Part shown: one piece after another, positions 36,341 to 48,300 of the stretch
Layout of the letters: the number at the start of each line of letters is the position of its first letter
Position numbering within the stretch: the stretch's first letter is position 1
From: Cyclaneusma minus
Taxonomy: Eukaryota; Ascomycota; Leotiomycetes; Marthamycetales; Marthamycetaceae
Assembly: GCA_037179335.1 (NCBI GenBank)
Contig: JAKZHN010000004.1
Span: 868,001-932,000, forward strand
DNA: 64,000 bases
Direction of reading: 5' to 3'
The notes under the pieces: model-generated
The model's input: the letters and a program-made list of their open reading frames with translations, nothing else
What the model was told of the DNA's origin: nothing
Databases searched by the model: none
Made by a program: the position numbers and the translations under genes

Positions 36341-37592
36341 TGCGAACGCGCTGGTTCGTTGGCGATGCGGGGAGGCTATAAAAGGGTCATGGTGAGCGAA
36401 TTGAGAGGAATGTGGGTTGGAGGGTGGTGGTGGTGGGAGTTCATCTTTGATCTGGGTGATGCTATCGCGGTTATCTAGGATAAAGTATCCGCCGATGGCC
36501 GAGACTAAGAGGGGATCATGATGCGAGAAATACGAGTGAGCCTTGGTATCAAAACAGCAACTTCCAGTGTTTCGACTTTCGATCCCAAGCTATTGTGGTC
36601 CACCCGAATCATTAGAAGGGAGCAAAGCAATTAGGTAATAAACCAAATCATTGGTCAGGCCAAATGGCTGGGCTGAATCCAAGTCATCGGAGTCGAAAAT
36701 GTGCCAACAAAGGAGTTGGACACACAAGCTCCCGTATCTCTACTCCCTCACCATGCTCCTTTTCCACCAAGTCAGTTACATAATCACAGATCACATACAA
36801 AGTTGCTTCATCACCCGATTTTCACATTTTTTGCCTTTATTGATTATTCGCTTACGGACTAGCTATTCCGAATTTATCAACACAAGCCCGCAGGCTGTCC
36901 TTCTCGCCCACCCTTGATCCTGAACCCGTTTCCTTTCTTTGAACCCCGAACGCCAAGCTAAAGTCGCTCAAACACACAATGCTCCTCCTTGTGATAAAGG
37001 GAGAGCCAGCTAGAAAACGAAATTAGAAAGGCCCGTGGGACGTGTGGCCGAGTGGCATTTTCTAGGAAATACCGGGCACGGAATAGAAGAGTAGCGAAAG
37101 AACTTTTTTTCACTGTACCGCGAGGATTTGCGATGTTGAAAGGAGACCGTAATGGGGACTCTGTTCGTTCGAAGAAATATGCGACTAATACACGGGCCGG
37201 AAGGGGCCGAAGAAACGAAGAAATCAGACGTTGGTGGGTATCGTGAACATGCGCCGATCCGGCTCGGCGGAGAATGGAAGAGTAGCGTGTAGTACAGACA
37301 TGAACTCAAGTAGACATTCCTGTGTGCCGTGGGTCTCGCTGATGAGCGAGGTGTGTTACGTCCTTCGCTGATGTGGTCGATTTGCAAGATGAGCCGGTCA
37401 TAGACTGTGTCCGCTTGTTGAATGTTGATGAGAAAACATTTCAGACTTTCTTGGCATTTCGAGAAAATATGGTGCGTAGCGGCCCCATTTGCATCATGCC
37501 CAGCCCATGGTCCACAATTTGAGAAACTGCTGCGGTAGTTGCAGAGAAGGCGTCAGAATTCGGCGTAAAAGTAGATAAGTTCGTGAGAGGTC
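36341..37592. other. Intergenic between IML1 start and VCX1 end
   Basis: Both neighbours are on the minus strand, so this holds the IML1 promoter and the VCX1 3' region. No gene or repeat recognised. Confidence 0.55.
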
Positions 37593-39525
37593 TTATCCCA
37601 CAACACCGGTGGCCGGGTAGAACCAGGCACACACAGCGATGATGATGTACAGCGCCTGGAGCAAAACACCCTCAAGCCAGTGGGACTTTCCGTCAGCAAT
37701 CAAGTAATTGACGAGCAGAACGGCCACAAACAAGACTGCAACCTGGAAACCGTCGAAGCTCAAAGTCATGCTGTCATCGCCCAAGATCCATCCAAGGATA
37801 ACGGCAAAAGGAATGACAAGGAGAGCAATCTGCAGACTGGATCCGATAGCAACACCGATCGCCAAGTCCATCTTGTCCTTGCAGGCGACTGTCACGGCAG
37901 TAGCGTGCTCAGCGGCGTTTCCAACAATCGGGAGCAAAATCAGACCAACGAATTCCTCGGAAAGAGCACCGCTTTCAGTAATACCGGTGATACTGTCGAC
38001 CATGTATTCGGCGCAAAGAGCAATGATAACCGTGGAAATGGCAAGAGTGGCGATTGCAACCCACAGGTGGAGCTGAGGCTCATCGGGCTCGTTGTCTGCT
38101 TCCTCGTATGCAGTAGGGTTCAAAAGCTCGTCATTCGGAGGTCGTCCATTGTCCTGGTATCTTCCGGGGGCCGTTGCAGTACCGCCAACAGCTGCCAGTG
38201 CCTTCTGAATACCTCCAGCAGGGACATGGCCCTTGCGAGGCCTCATGGGGACCTTCTTGCTCTCCTCGGAGTACATCGTGCGGTGGGTGCTCAGTTGGAA
38301 GTACAGGTAGGCGGCGTAGACCAAGAGAAGAATGATGGCAACTCCACGGGAAAGCTTGGAAATCGGGATGAGATCGCCGGCATTCGTGTCTTCGATATCG
38401 AATACGGTCGGTACAATAACGCTAGCAATAGCCAAAGCCAAGATACTGGCCGCGGTCTGGGCAACGGTGATATTGAAGTGCTGCTCGGAGCGATAAAGAC
38501 CACTAAGAGTCGTTAGCATACGAAAATGAAGGCCAGGAGCTGGAAGGAGGGGTTACTCACCCAAACATGAAGCACATGCCCATCACAAGAAGCAGGTTGG
38601 AAAGCATACTGCCAATCAGCGAGGTCTGGACGATGATCACATAGCTGGGACCTTTCACAAGGGCAAGAATCGCAACAATAAGTTCGACGGCATTACCGAA
38701 AGTAGCGTTCAGAAGACCACCCAAGACTTCACCAATACGCAGAGAGATTTCCTCCGTAGCATAGCTGAGCAAGGCGGCCAGGGGAATAATGGCGATGAAG
38801 TTGACAGCGAAAATGGCTCCAGGAGAAATACCGCCAACGTAGTAGAGAGCAATCCCAACAGGTGCCGCCAGAATGAAGATATTGATCCACGAATTGAGGA
38901 TGGTCGCTTCAAGCTGGTTGCGGAGAGTGAACTTCTTGTGCTTCAGGCTGCGCCTCGACATTCCCGTGCCTCTTCTTGATGGTGGAGCTGGATCTGCGGC
39001 TGGTTCCTCATCCTTATTCTTGCGAAACTTCGACAAGAACCTCGATCGCGCCTTCTGCTCCTCGGATGGTGGTCGTCTGGCAGTGCCATTGGAGGTTGAT
39101 GGGATCAGGCTGGGTTGTTCGCTGGCATCTCTCTCTGCGCCTCCACCACTCATCTCGGTTTTCTCTCCATTGACAGGGTCGAGAGGGGATCTGCTGGTAT
39201 CTGATGGTCCACCTGCGCTGACGCGTTCTTGACTTGATCGTCCGGGGGTGTCTCCCATCTGTATGCCCTCCTCCTCATCGCGAATTGGTCCGGTGAATTG
39301 GCGCCTCTTCTGAAACGGGTTCCATGTGCGAGCTGGTTTTCAATTAGCATATCGATTTCACAGGCAGAATGTGAGTCCGTACGCTCTCCCGGTTGGGTGT
39401 ACCAGGCACTCTTCCTGGCTTCCCTCTTGATTGCCGCTGCAGACATCATGGTCAGTAAGGTGCTCAATGGGATGGGTTTGCCGGCCGGTATGTGATTGGT
39501 ACTAACAGTGGTTGAAAGAATTCAT
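37593..39525 (-). CDS. VCX1: Vacuolar Ca2+/H+ exchanger (CAX/Vcx1 family)
   Basis: Four exons on the minus strand, 39525-39507 (19 bases), 39436-39383 (54), 39332-38561 and 38502-37593, give 584 residues. The two tiny first exons restore a continuous N-terminus: MNSFNH-SAIKREARKSAWY, then TQPGEPRTWNPFQKRR, QFTGPIRDEEEG, MGDTPG; taking the ATG at 39258 would lose about 60 residues. The third intron (38560-38503, GTGAGT...CTTAG) joins FMF-GGLYR. Eleven or so membrane helices surround the two CAX repeats, with the ion-binding motifs GNAVELIVA (near residue 235) and GNAAEHATAV (near residue 472). A hydrophilic loop, GHVPAGGIQ to EADNEPDEPQ, separates the halves. The protein exchanges cytosolic Ca2+ for vacuolar protons. 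The long, basic cytosolic N-terminus is typical of fungal members. Confidence 0.93.
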
Positions 39526-42500
39526 GGTTGCGGATTGTAGTGCCGCCTAGGCCACCAGGTTGGAGCGTTATTTCTTGTTATTGGGTTATACCTAAGGGGG
39601 CTGTGCATGTCAGCAAGATGCGACATTGAATGAGGAACACCCCTGGACTGCCGGATGGGTTCCCACCTTTAGATATGTCCGCGGGGCGACGGCAGCCTCA
39701 CAGCAGACTTGATGTGAATTGACAGCTTGACACTGATTGTAAAGAATTGATGCCAAACGGATATGGGGCCAGGCGAGTTGCGCAACGGATGTCGATGGTG
39801 GTCGCTGTGCAGCGCTACGCCAAGTTGGTGTTTGTTTGGGTGATGGTTAGCGACGCTTTGGGGACAGCGAAAGCGTGACGTGCCGTGCCGTCGCAGTAAG
39901 CGGGAGAAATTGGCAGACGGTCAAAATAAGAGACTGGAGCGGGCGGGAGAGGAGCTTAAGGGTTGTCTGGGCAAATCTTCTTTTACATGGAAGAAATGAT
40001 TGAAGCTTTCGCTAGGGTCCTCAAAGGCTCAAAGTGACCTTGGCAGCCCGCAACCCAACCAATTAGCGCGCCACTAAGGCACTGCCACAATCTCATGTAG
40101 CCCCACGACGACGCAGCCCGTCATCTGCCTGTTTACTCCAGCCGGAATCATCATCACACTTCTATCGCCCTCTGAGATCGAATCACCTCTGTGTTGTCCA
40201 GCAGTGAGTCAGAGACGCGGCACAGCTTTGGGCAGGGCAGCCAGCGGCTACCTATATAACAACAAATGAGGATACTTTATTCTCAACTAACTGCTTCGTC
40301 CTGATTCTGCTGTTGTCAACTCTCCCGTCCCAACTGATGGCTGTGAGCCCAACCGCCGCAGGGCAACGAATAGCTAGCCTCCAACACACCGCAAGCCGAT
40401 ATCGTCAAGATGTGCTGTCCCGTTTTGTTGGACTTCGATGCAGGCAAAACAAGCAATTTGAAGCAAAGAAGTGTGTGACTTGGCATTTCCCTTGGCGGTG
40501 ACGATCCGCTTCACTCAATTCAAGCAAGCTGAGCATATTCTAGAGGCTTAGAAGAAGCGAGGCCTCAGTGTCCAAGGCCTCAAGAAGGCTGTACGTAGTG
40601 CGACCTCGCATTGAGCTGTGACGACTAGATGGTTCCGGCTTTCAGGTTCGTGCCTCAGATTCAGGCTACACAAGGATGATGAACATCCTGTACTTCCCAC
40701 CCCATGAATCATGACAAGAGCGGCTTTCTCAATTCATGTTCCCTTCTCACCACCGCCTCAACTAACATAGTCTCATCACCGTGCATTCGCTTCTCCCCGA
40801 CCGCAGCCTACTGGCCCACGATCGTCCTACCCGCCCTGACCCACGTTTTGTCACCATTTCTCCCACTTTTCCCTTCCACGTTTCAGTATCCCCAGATCTA
40901 AAGCCCCAAACCAGCCTCTCCGGATTCCGTTGCCTCAGGGGATTTTCCTGAAATTCGTTGGTTGCACAGACACACTCGTTGTTTCGAACATGATCACCAC
41001 CGCGGGGCATAGTGGATAATATCAGCGTCCTGAACTCAAAACATACCCTGTGGTTTCGAGTTGAACCGATGGCCCCTGCAGAATCCCCGATGAGCCGACA
41101 ACAATGGAGTTCTGAACCCCCACTCCGCCACACTTTGAGAATCATCGGTGAAACCACGAGTTCGCATACGGCCGCATCTGGAAGGCCTGAGTATACTTCG
41201 TGCCTTGCATCGCCATCGCCAACGTCTCTGAACTTCAGCGTACAAAAAGTTTGTATGGATTGCCTTCAACATTCAAGTGTGGCTTGGGCCATTTAGGGGC
41301 ACTTTGAAGTTAAGGGGTCCATTTAAGCTGTGGCTGGGGCCCGCTCCGCCAATTTGTGGAGATCGGTGGCGGCAGTTCCAAAAATCCGGCTCCACATCCC
41401 AAAACGTTCCACTTCCAGAACGTCTGCCTATCTCGACTTCTTGTCTCTAATCGCTTAAGGCTTATACAACTATATTACACTTTCTTTCTCCATACACCGC
41501 CTCGATTTCGTCAGCCACGGGGCTCAAGCGATGACAAACGAACGGTTTACACTTCTCAGCTATCGATGAGCCACACTGCCCACGACTTGTGGATATCCTT
41601 CCTTCGAGCCTCTGACTACATGTAGAATGGCAGGTTCCTGGCGGTGCTTGCTATTGCGGGTTGCGGCTGCGGCTGAGTTCGGGGTACACGATTGGGATTA
41701 ACAACTTAGAAGAGCTTGCTGATTACGGGAGCAGCTTTACGCCATCCCATAGCCTCTCGGGCTTTGCGGTCAACGGGGAATTGCCTCGGGCCTGCCAGGA
41801 AGAAGCAAGGTAATCATGACTGCCTGAAGGGCGCAGAGGACTGACTTTGGGACTAGGGGACTCAGCCTACTCCTCGATGCTGTCTATCATGTATGACTTT
41901 GTTGGAGCTGGGACTTGGGGATTTTTCCTTGCCGTCTGTATTGCTCGTAATCCCTCGAAATTTGCGCTCAAAACACGTTGAAGATTTTCGTGGGCCACGA
42001 GCCAGTTCCTTTTAGAGAGTCTAGTGACCAGCCTGCTGGAAACCCAGTCCGACATGGAAAGCTGGCAAAGTTGTCATTACACCATGTTCAAGAATCATGA
42101 ATGCTAGCTTCAACCCTCAGAGGTGAAAGGTACGCCGGGATAGCATCATTATCAAAAATCCTCACAAGTCGTTTGGACTTGAGCATATTTTAGGGGGGTA
42201 GTGTTTTTTCTTCATTCCAGTTTCAAGGCGAGACTCGAAAACATCTGAAGATTCTTCGATTCAGAGCCTCGTGGACGACAAGAAGTGATTTCTTGGGCTG
42301 GGTCCCCATGATCCCAAAGGCGTCATCTGAGCCTGATGATTTCCAGTTGGTTTGAATCTAGTCATGGGCATTGGCAATAGTAATCTGGATTGGTTCTTTA
42401 GGAAGCCTTTGTGCTTGACATCACTCCTTGAAAAGAAGAGTGAAGACCAGAAAAAGTCAAGACTTGTTTCGCTGGGCCATTCTAAAGTCATGGTGTGCCT

Positions 42501-42965
42501 TTCAAGCCAGCGATAGTTGGAGTTCCTAGTTTCAGCCAGCGGTGCAAAAGTTTGGTCACCGCACCCGCGTTGATATAGAAATAGACTGTAGTCTGGGATC
42601 AATAGTGGCGGTATCTCTCTTTGAAACAAGTGTTTTTTCCTTATCCGCATTCATTGTGATCACTTCCAATCAGCTGAGCATTCCAGATATCCCCTATCAG
42701 TAACTGTGAGACGAAAATGCACAACGAACGAAGATGCGCATAAGCCAAACGCGATTGAATATGGAAGCTTTTGGCACGCTAGTTAGCCGAGCTTGGTTGG
42801 CTAAGTGCTAGCCTGGTGCAAGCGGCTAGGTGCAACTTTAAAGACGCCCGCTCCTCCTCATCCTGAACTCAACTTCCTCTCTCGATTTGTCGATCTCCCA
42901 AATTAATTGCGCAACACTTGCGCACCACTTGCGCGCCCCCTGCGCACCTCTTACAAACTGCGCAG
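39526..42965. other. Gene-poor interval upstream of VCX1
   Basis: I see no supportable gene. The first part should carry the VCX1 promoter. A TATATAA-like sequence near 40252-40260 on the plus strand is not followed by any convincing ORF. Short ORFs are non-ATG or featureless. Near 42905-42965 there are several TGCGCA/TTGCGC copies at short spacing. Confidence 0.45.
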
Positions 42966-43370
42966 ATGATAGCAAAACGAATATCCTACCAAGCTAGCAA
43001 GACAAACATCCTACCCAGTCGAACATGTTACCCAGACAAAGATGCTGCAAGGCAAAGACCCTAGCTGAACAAAAACCCTAGCGAGGCGAATATCCTATCA
43101 GCATGCACTCCTGCTATGGCGATCATTCCGTCTATCCAAACGCAAATACTGCCTAGGCGAACTTCGTAGCGAGACAAACATACTACCCAGACGAAAGTCC
43201 TACCCAGACACAAATACTGCCAAGAAAAACACCCTACCCCAGAAAAAAGGGTTACCAAGACGAAGATCCTACCCAGACAAAGACGCTAGCAAGATAAAGA
43301 CGCTAGCAAGCTAAAGAGCTAGCGGGACAAACGTTTTACTTTGACAAACATCCTACCAGGACGGGCATTG
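42966..43370. repeat. Degenerate ~17-bp minisatellite
   Basis: Variants of AGACAAAGATCCTACCC recur about every 17 bases (ACAAACATCCTACCCAG, AGACGAAAGTCCTACCCAG, AGACGAAGATCCTACCCAG). A GACGCTAGCAAG variant dominates near the right end. Copies are well diverged, so the array is old or relaxed. Confidence 0.75.
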
Positions 43371-43775
43371 TATTCAGCAGGCTGGAATAATGAATATTTC
43401 GAAATCTTCATATTCTGTCATTTGGAGGAGATATATCCCGATTTCGAATGTTTCTCTTGAGTTCAGGATTTGTCGTCACTTTCATAAGGGACTCCCGCTC
43501 CCAGTTATTTGTGGTATGAATTCAGCTTTGCACCGGCTTCTAGTCCTTTATCAGTTTTATCTGCTCCTTCCATCTTGCATCTTCTCTGTTGTCTATATGC
43601 GTGTTACTTGCTTCACATTGCAATCTTCTTCTGCTCAGTTTCCACTTCCATTTCTAACCTTACTATCAGTCTCCAGTTTTCCTCTCAAGCCTAAAATACA
43701 AGCTTACTTCATTTTGACTTCTCAGTTCCGATTTTCACTCTCTAGTCGTTCTCAAGCTACACTTACGCTTTAAAT
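43371..43775. other. Spacer between minisatellite arrays
   Basis: Pyrimidine-rich sequence with no gene seen; the ORF through it reflects low T/C complexity and has no protein features. Confidence 0.4.
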
Positions 43776-44088
43776 GCTCACCTCCACTTTGACCTTTCAC
43801 TTTCACTTTGGCTTTTCGGTTCCAGCTTGACTTTTCGGTTCCACTTTGACTTCTCAATTCCACTTCTCACTCTCCAGTTATTCTCAAGTTATACTGTCCA
43901 GTTTCACTCTGACTTCTCAGTCCCACGCTGACTTCTCAGTCCCACCTCTCACTCTCAAGTCGTTTTCAAACTACATGGACGCTGCAAGCTTCTCACATCC
44001 ACTTCGGTTTCTCAGTTCCACTTTGGCTTCTCAGTCCCACTTTCACTTCTCAGTTTTATTTTGACTCCTTACTTCCACTTTTTTTGAA
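43776..44088. repeat. Degenerate ~20-bp pyrimidine-rich tandem repeat
   Basis: Variants of TTCCACTTTGACTTCTCAG follow one another (TTGACTTTTCGGTTCCA, CTGACTTCTCAGTCCCAC, TTTGGCTTCTCAGTCCCAC). ORFs across it are an artefact of the T/C bias. Confidence 0.72.
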
Positions 44089-44212
44089 TCACCTGGAATA
44101 TTCCCAATCACTTAGGATATTCTCAATTACTTAGAATATTCTCAGTTACTTTAGAATATTCTCACTTACTTAGGATATTCCCAATCACTTAGGATATTCT
44201 CGGTTCCATTTC
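44089..44212. repeat. ~20-bp tandem repeat around GATATTC/GAATATTC (left of SNF2 gene)
   Basis: Five to six units of the type TTAGAATATTCTCAGTTAC and TTAGGATATTCCCAATCAC. The reverse complement matches the unit of the array at 50275-50580, so the SNF2 gene lies between inverted arrays of one repeat family. Confidence 0.78.
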
Positions 44213-45388
44213 CCACTCCTGTGCGCTTTCTCCTCACACCCTCGATCTTCCCCCGTCCGCAAAAACTCTCTCTCCGGACATACTCTCTTCCATGCCCCCC
44301 ACCACCCGGACCCATTTTCTTCCATATCCCCCACCATCCGGTTCTCAGGCATCTACGGCCGGCGGCCCGCTTAAAACCAATCTTCGACTCTGTGACCCTT
44401 CGCGGCCCTCTTCTTCCTTTTTCATCTCCCCTCCAACTTCACCCATCCTCCTCTGGGCATCCACCTTCGCCCATCCCATCCAGCCTTGGCCTACACAACA
44501 CCAAGGACTTCTCTGCAGCTCCATTTGCGGCAAGCAAAGGTACGTTCACATCCATATCACCCTCTACCCCGCGGGCGGCTCTGCGCACTTTGAAGTTGGA
44601 CAGTCGAAGCTGGATGACACGAAGTTGGCCAAGTGCAGCTTCGACTTCTTGGCATCCTCACCTTGACATGAACATGGGCGGCGCAGATGGACGCTCGACA
44701 TGTCACTAGTCTCGCGCTCTCAGCTTGAATATGCAACACCCACCTCTCCCTCTCTATCTATCCTACTCCCATCTCTCATCCAATGTCACAACATCATCCT
44801 CAGCCAAGTTGGGTGAACCTCCTCACACACTACTAACAACCATTGAACTTCAGACACTCAACGGTCCGAGCTTGCTACGATCCGAACTGCACTCCGTTCA
44901 GAATCTTCCCAATACAACATTCACCAAGACAATCCCCGAACTTCACCAAGTGCTGCCTTTCGCAGTAAGTACTTTTCTATCATCTTTTCTGCCATACCAC
45001 ACTGGTCCCAGCTTCAGCTGCTTTTCCTATGAGCGCTCGTGGTGAAGCTGAGTGAAGATCGCACGACGAGCAACAATTTGTACTCCGTCTCTTATTCCAT
45101 TCATTTCATTTCCACACTCCGAAAGTCTGCGGACGAATCTCTTTTCCCGTCATCTTCACCTTTTGAAGACCGATGACAGACCTGGCCGTCAATACCCCAA
45201 ACACACGCCAATCCCATGTCCAATCGCAAACTTCAAAGTTTCATTACGGGGAAACTTTGAGATTTCGGTGACATTTCACACTTTCAAGTCATCCACAGCA
45301 CGTCAAATCCGTGCACTCATGCTCTGCGGTCACCAGATGTACTGACCGTTGACTTCTAGACCAGCAAGACGCACCTTCACCGGTCAAT
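44213..45388. other. Region upstream of the SNF2-RING gene
   Basis: No separate gene is supported. It should contain the promoter and 5' leader of the SNF2 gene. Sequence such as CGCAGTAAGTAC near 44960 and CTTCTAG near 45355 could be splice sites of a leader intron, but transcripts would be needed. Confidence 0.4.
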
Positions 45389-48300
45389 ATGGGTGACTGC
45401 GCAGACCCCGGCCGGACGAGTAGCCCGGATGGCGCTCATCCGGCCATCCAGCGATCCGGCAGCCAAGGTGAACCTGTGATCTGGGACACCTATGACTCCG
45501 GAACCTCCATCAATCCCTCCGATCACTACGATGAAGCGGACGACGGTCCGGATGACTCGATTTTCATTCCGAAAGCAGATGGCGCAGATGGTTCATACGA
45601 TTTCGACAACGAAGATGACGAGCCCATGGACTTCATGGTGCCCATTTTTGACAATCCCGACCCCACTCGACGACCGGTCTGGGACGGCGGTTTGGTCGTT
45701 CCAGATGCTCCTCAAGAAGCCGTGAACGGCAATTCGGTCGTTTCAGAAGCTCCTGGAGAAGCCGATGAGCCCAATTCCGGAGTGGGCAATCCCACCCAAC
45801 GAGAAGCCAAGGACAACGATGGCATTCCGGAAGCTTCTGATGAGTGGGAAGACGCGGACGATGATTTCGATGTCTCCGGCGAAGTACTTCCGGAGCCCGA
45901 GCCGCCCATACAACCAGAAGCGGACAGAACTTCGGAGAGAAAGCGGAAACGGCCCACCACATCCCGCACGTCACCAGTTGCGCCAGACAAGGGTTTTGCT
46001 CCGACTTCTGGTTTCGCTCCCCCACTCTCGGGTCGGCACCCAGTGACAAATGATCACGCTGCGCCGACCGACCATGGACAGCCTCGCAATTTGCTGGCTG
46101 TGCAAGCGAGCCTGGTGCCCAGCCTCCTTTCCTCGAGGGCAACCACTACCGCTCCGCAAGACGGTTCATACCGGCAGCATAATCGGCCTCCGATGCGTGC
46201 GGCGGAACCAGTGTTTGATCAGGCTGCTCCTCACTCTGGCCTCCCCCCCAGATCCCAGAGCCACGCCGCAGGTCCAACGGCCAATCGACAGCCATCCGAG
46301 GGCCGTCGATCACGCGCTGATTCGATTCAAGAGCGTGCCGATGCCGCAGACGGATCGTTCTTCGATCGAGAAGATGAAGATCTGGAGGCATCCGTCGTTC
46401 CAGAGAACATGTCGAACGGATCCGAGCAGGACGAGCTGGATAGGGCTGAGCTGGCAGCCCTGCAGGCACGGCTCAAGCAACTGTGTGACAAGGAACGCCG
46501 CGGAAAGCTGCCCTTTCCCCAAGATATCGAAAAGGAGAAACTGGAAGCCGAGTGCAACGTCTTGCTGAAGAAGCTACGGGTCGATGAAGATGGATCATCT
46601 TCTGATGATGATGACGATGATCAATCGACCAGACGCACGCGTCGCCGTCTCGATGAAGGCTCAGATGAACCTTCGGCCGAATCTGAGGAGGATGCTAGGG
46701 ACAGTGGCGCAATCTACACTCTCCAAGACTTTTCTGCTCCTAAGAAACCCAAGGGCACCGGCAAACGACGAGTAGCAAAGACCCCGCGCGAGGTTCAGGC
46801 CCAGAAGGTGGAGAAAGAGCGACAGAAGGAGCTCAAGAAGAAGCAGAAGCAGAAAGCCAAACCCGCCGCTGCCCGAAAGACGAAACTTCCTACTGCCTCC
46901 AAGGCCAAAACGCCAAAAGCTTCGAAGAAGGCCAAGGACGACGACAAGGAAACGCCAGACGAGGCCACTCCGGATCAACGCAGACCGCGTATGCGAAATG
47001 TCTTCAGCAACCAAGACGACGAACGGAGTCTCCTGGCACAACTCCGATTCAATGATCCGATCGCAGATCGCGTTGCGCAGCCGGATTTTGGTGAGGCGCC
47101 CGTCATCAAAGAGATGTCAAACAAACGCCGACAAATCAATGCACTGATCGCGTCGGTTCCCGATGGTTGCAGGAAAGACGGAGATGTTCTCGAAAAGGCA
47201 TCCAGGATCTTTGGTTATGGGGCTGTCAAACCCGAAGATGGCATGTGGAGAGTCAAGGGACTGAGCAGCACTATCTATCACCATCAGATGCTCGGTGCCT
47301 CCTTCATGATCAACAGAGAGGTCAGTGGCAACGGTCCCCCTGGGGGGATCGTGGGTGATTCGATGGGTTTGGGAAAGACCATCCAAGCCATCGCTCTAAT
47401 GGTATCCAACAGACCGACAAGGAAGCAGATAAGAAAAGGCATCCGTGCTACACTTATCATCGTACCAAAATCACTTGAGATCCAATGGAAGGAAGAGATC
47501 CGGAAGCATCTCGATCACCAGATGAAATTCCTACCAAAGTTCCTTCACTATGAGCACAGCAAGCACAAAGAGCTCGACGCGAATCAGCTCGAAGACCAGG
47601 ATATTGTTCTGACATCATATGCCTCCGTACTCCCGAGCTATCCTGTCCCTAGTAAGAAGGATGAGGAGGAAATGCAGAGCCTCGGTGGTACGCAGGCATG
47701 GGAACCACTTTTTCACGAGAGAAAAGGCGTTCTTCAGCGCATCAAGTGGTACAGAATTATCTTGGACGAGGCCCACGAAATCAAGAACTACAAAAGTTAC
47801 ATCTCGAGAGCTTGCCAAGAGCTACAAGCCGTCTACAGATGGACACTCTCTGGTACTCCGATCACCAACAATCTCAACGAGTTGTTCCCGTACTTCCGCT
47901 TCTTGAGGGCGGAGTACGCATCAGATTACAATGAGTTCAAGAAGTACTTTGGTAACGCTGAGAGTGAAGCCTGCCAGCAACGTTTGGCAAGTGTTCTTAG
48001 CTTATTGATGATCCGACGCACTCTCCGAGACCGCATTCTGGGACGCCCGATCATCGAGCTTCCCCCGACCAATCCCACTACCGAGGGCATCTCCTTTTCC
48101 GCCGAAGAGCGCGTTTTGTATCGTATGGTGGAGAACCGCTTTCGCGACAACTTCAATCAGCACTTCGCTGCTGGAACTGCTGAACGCAACTACACTCAGT
48201 GGATTGTCCAGCTTCTGAGATTGCGGCAACTTACGGCACATCCCTTCTTACTTGAAGGCACCATCCGTGATCTCTTCACAATCGAGGACCTTTCTAGGCT

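Noticed and set aside
35288..36478. 396-codon plus-strand ORF
   Set aside because: It lies opposite the IML1 coding sequence and is rich in arginine and proline from the reverse complement of a GC-rich gene; it has no domain.
42966..43370. Regularly spaced repeats considered as a CRISPR array
   Set aside because: Units are degenerate, directly adjoining with no unique spacers, and the genome is fungal.
43390..44709. Several plus-strand ORFs rich in S, L, F and P
   Set aside because: They are read through T/C-rich tandem repeats and low-complexity sequence, without a conserved feature or coherent splicing.
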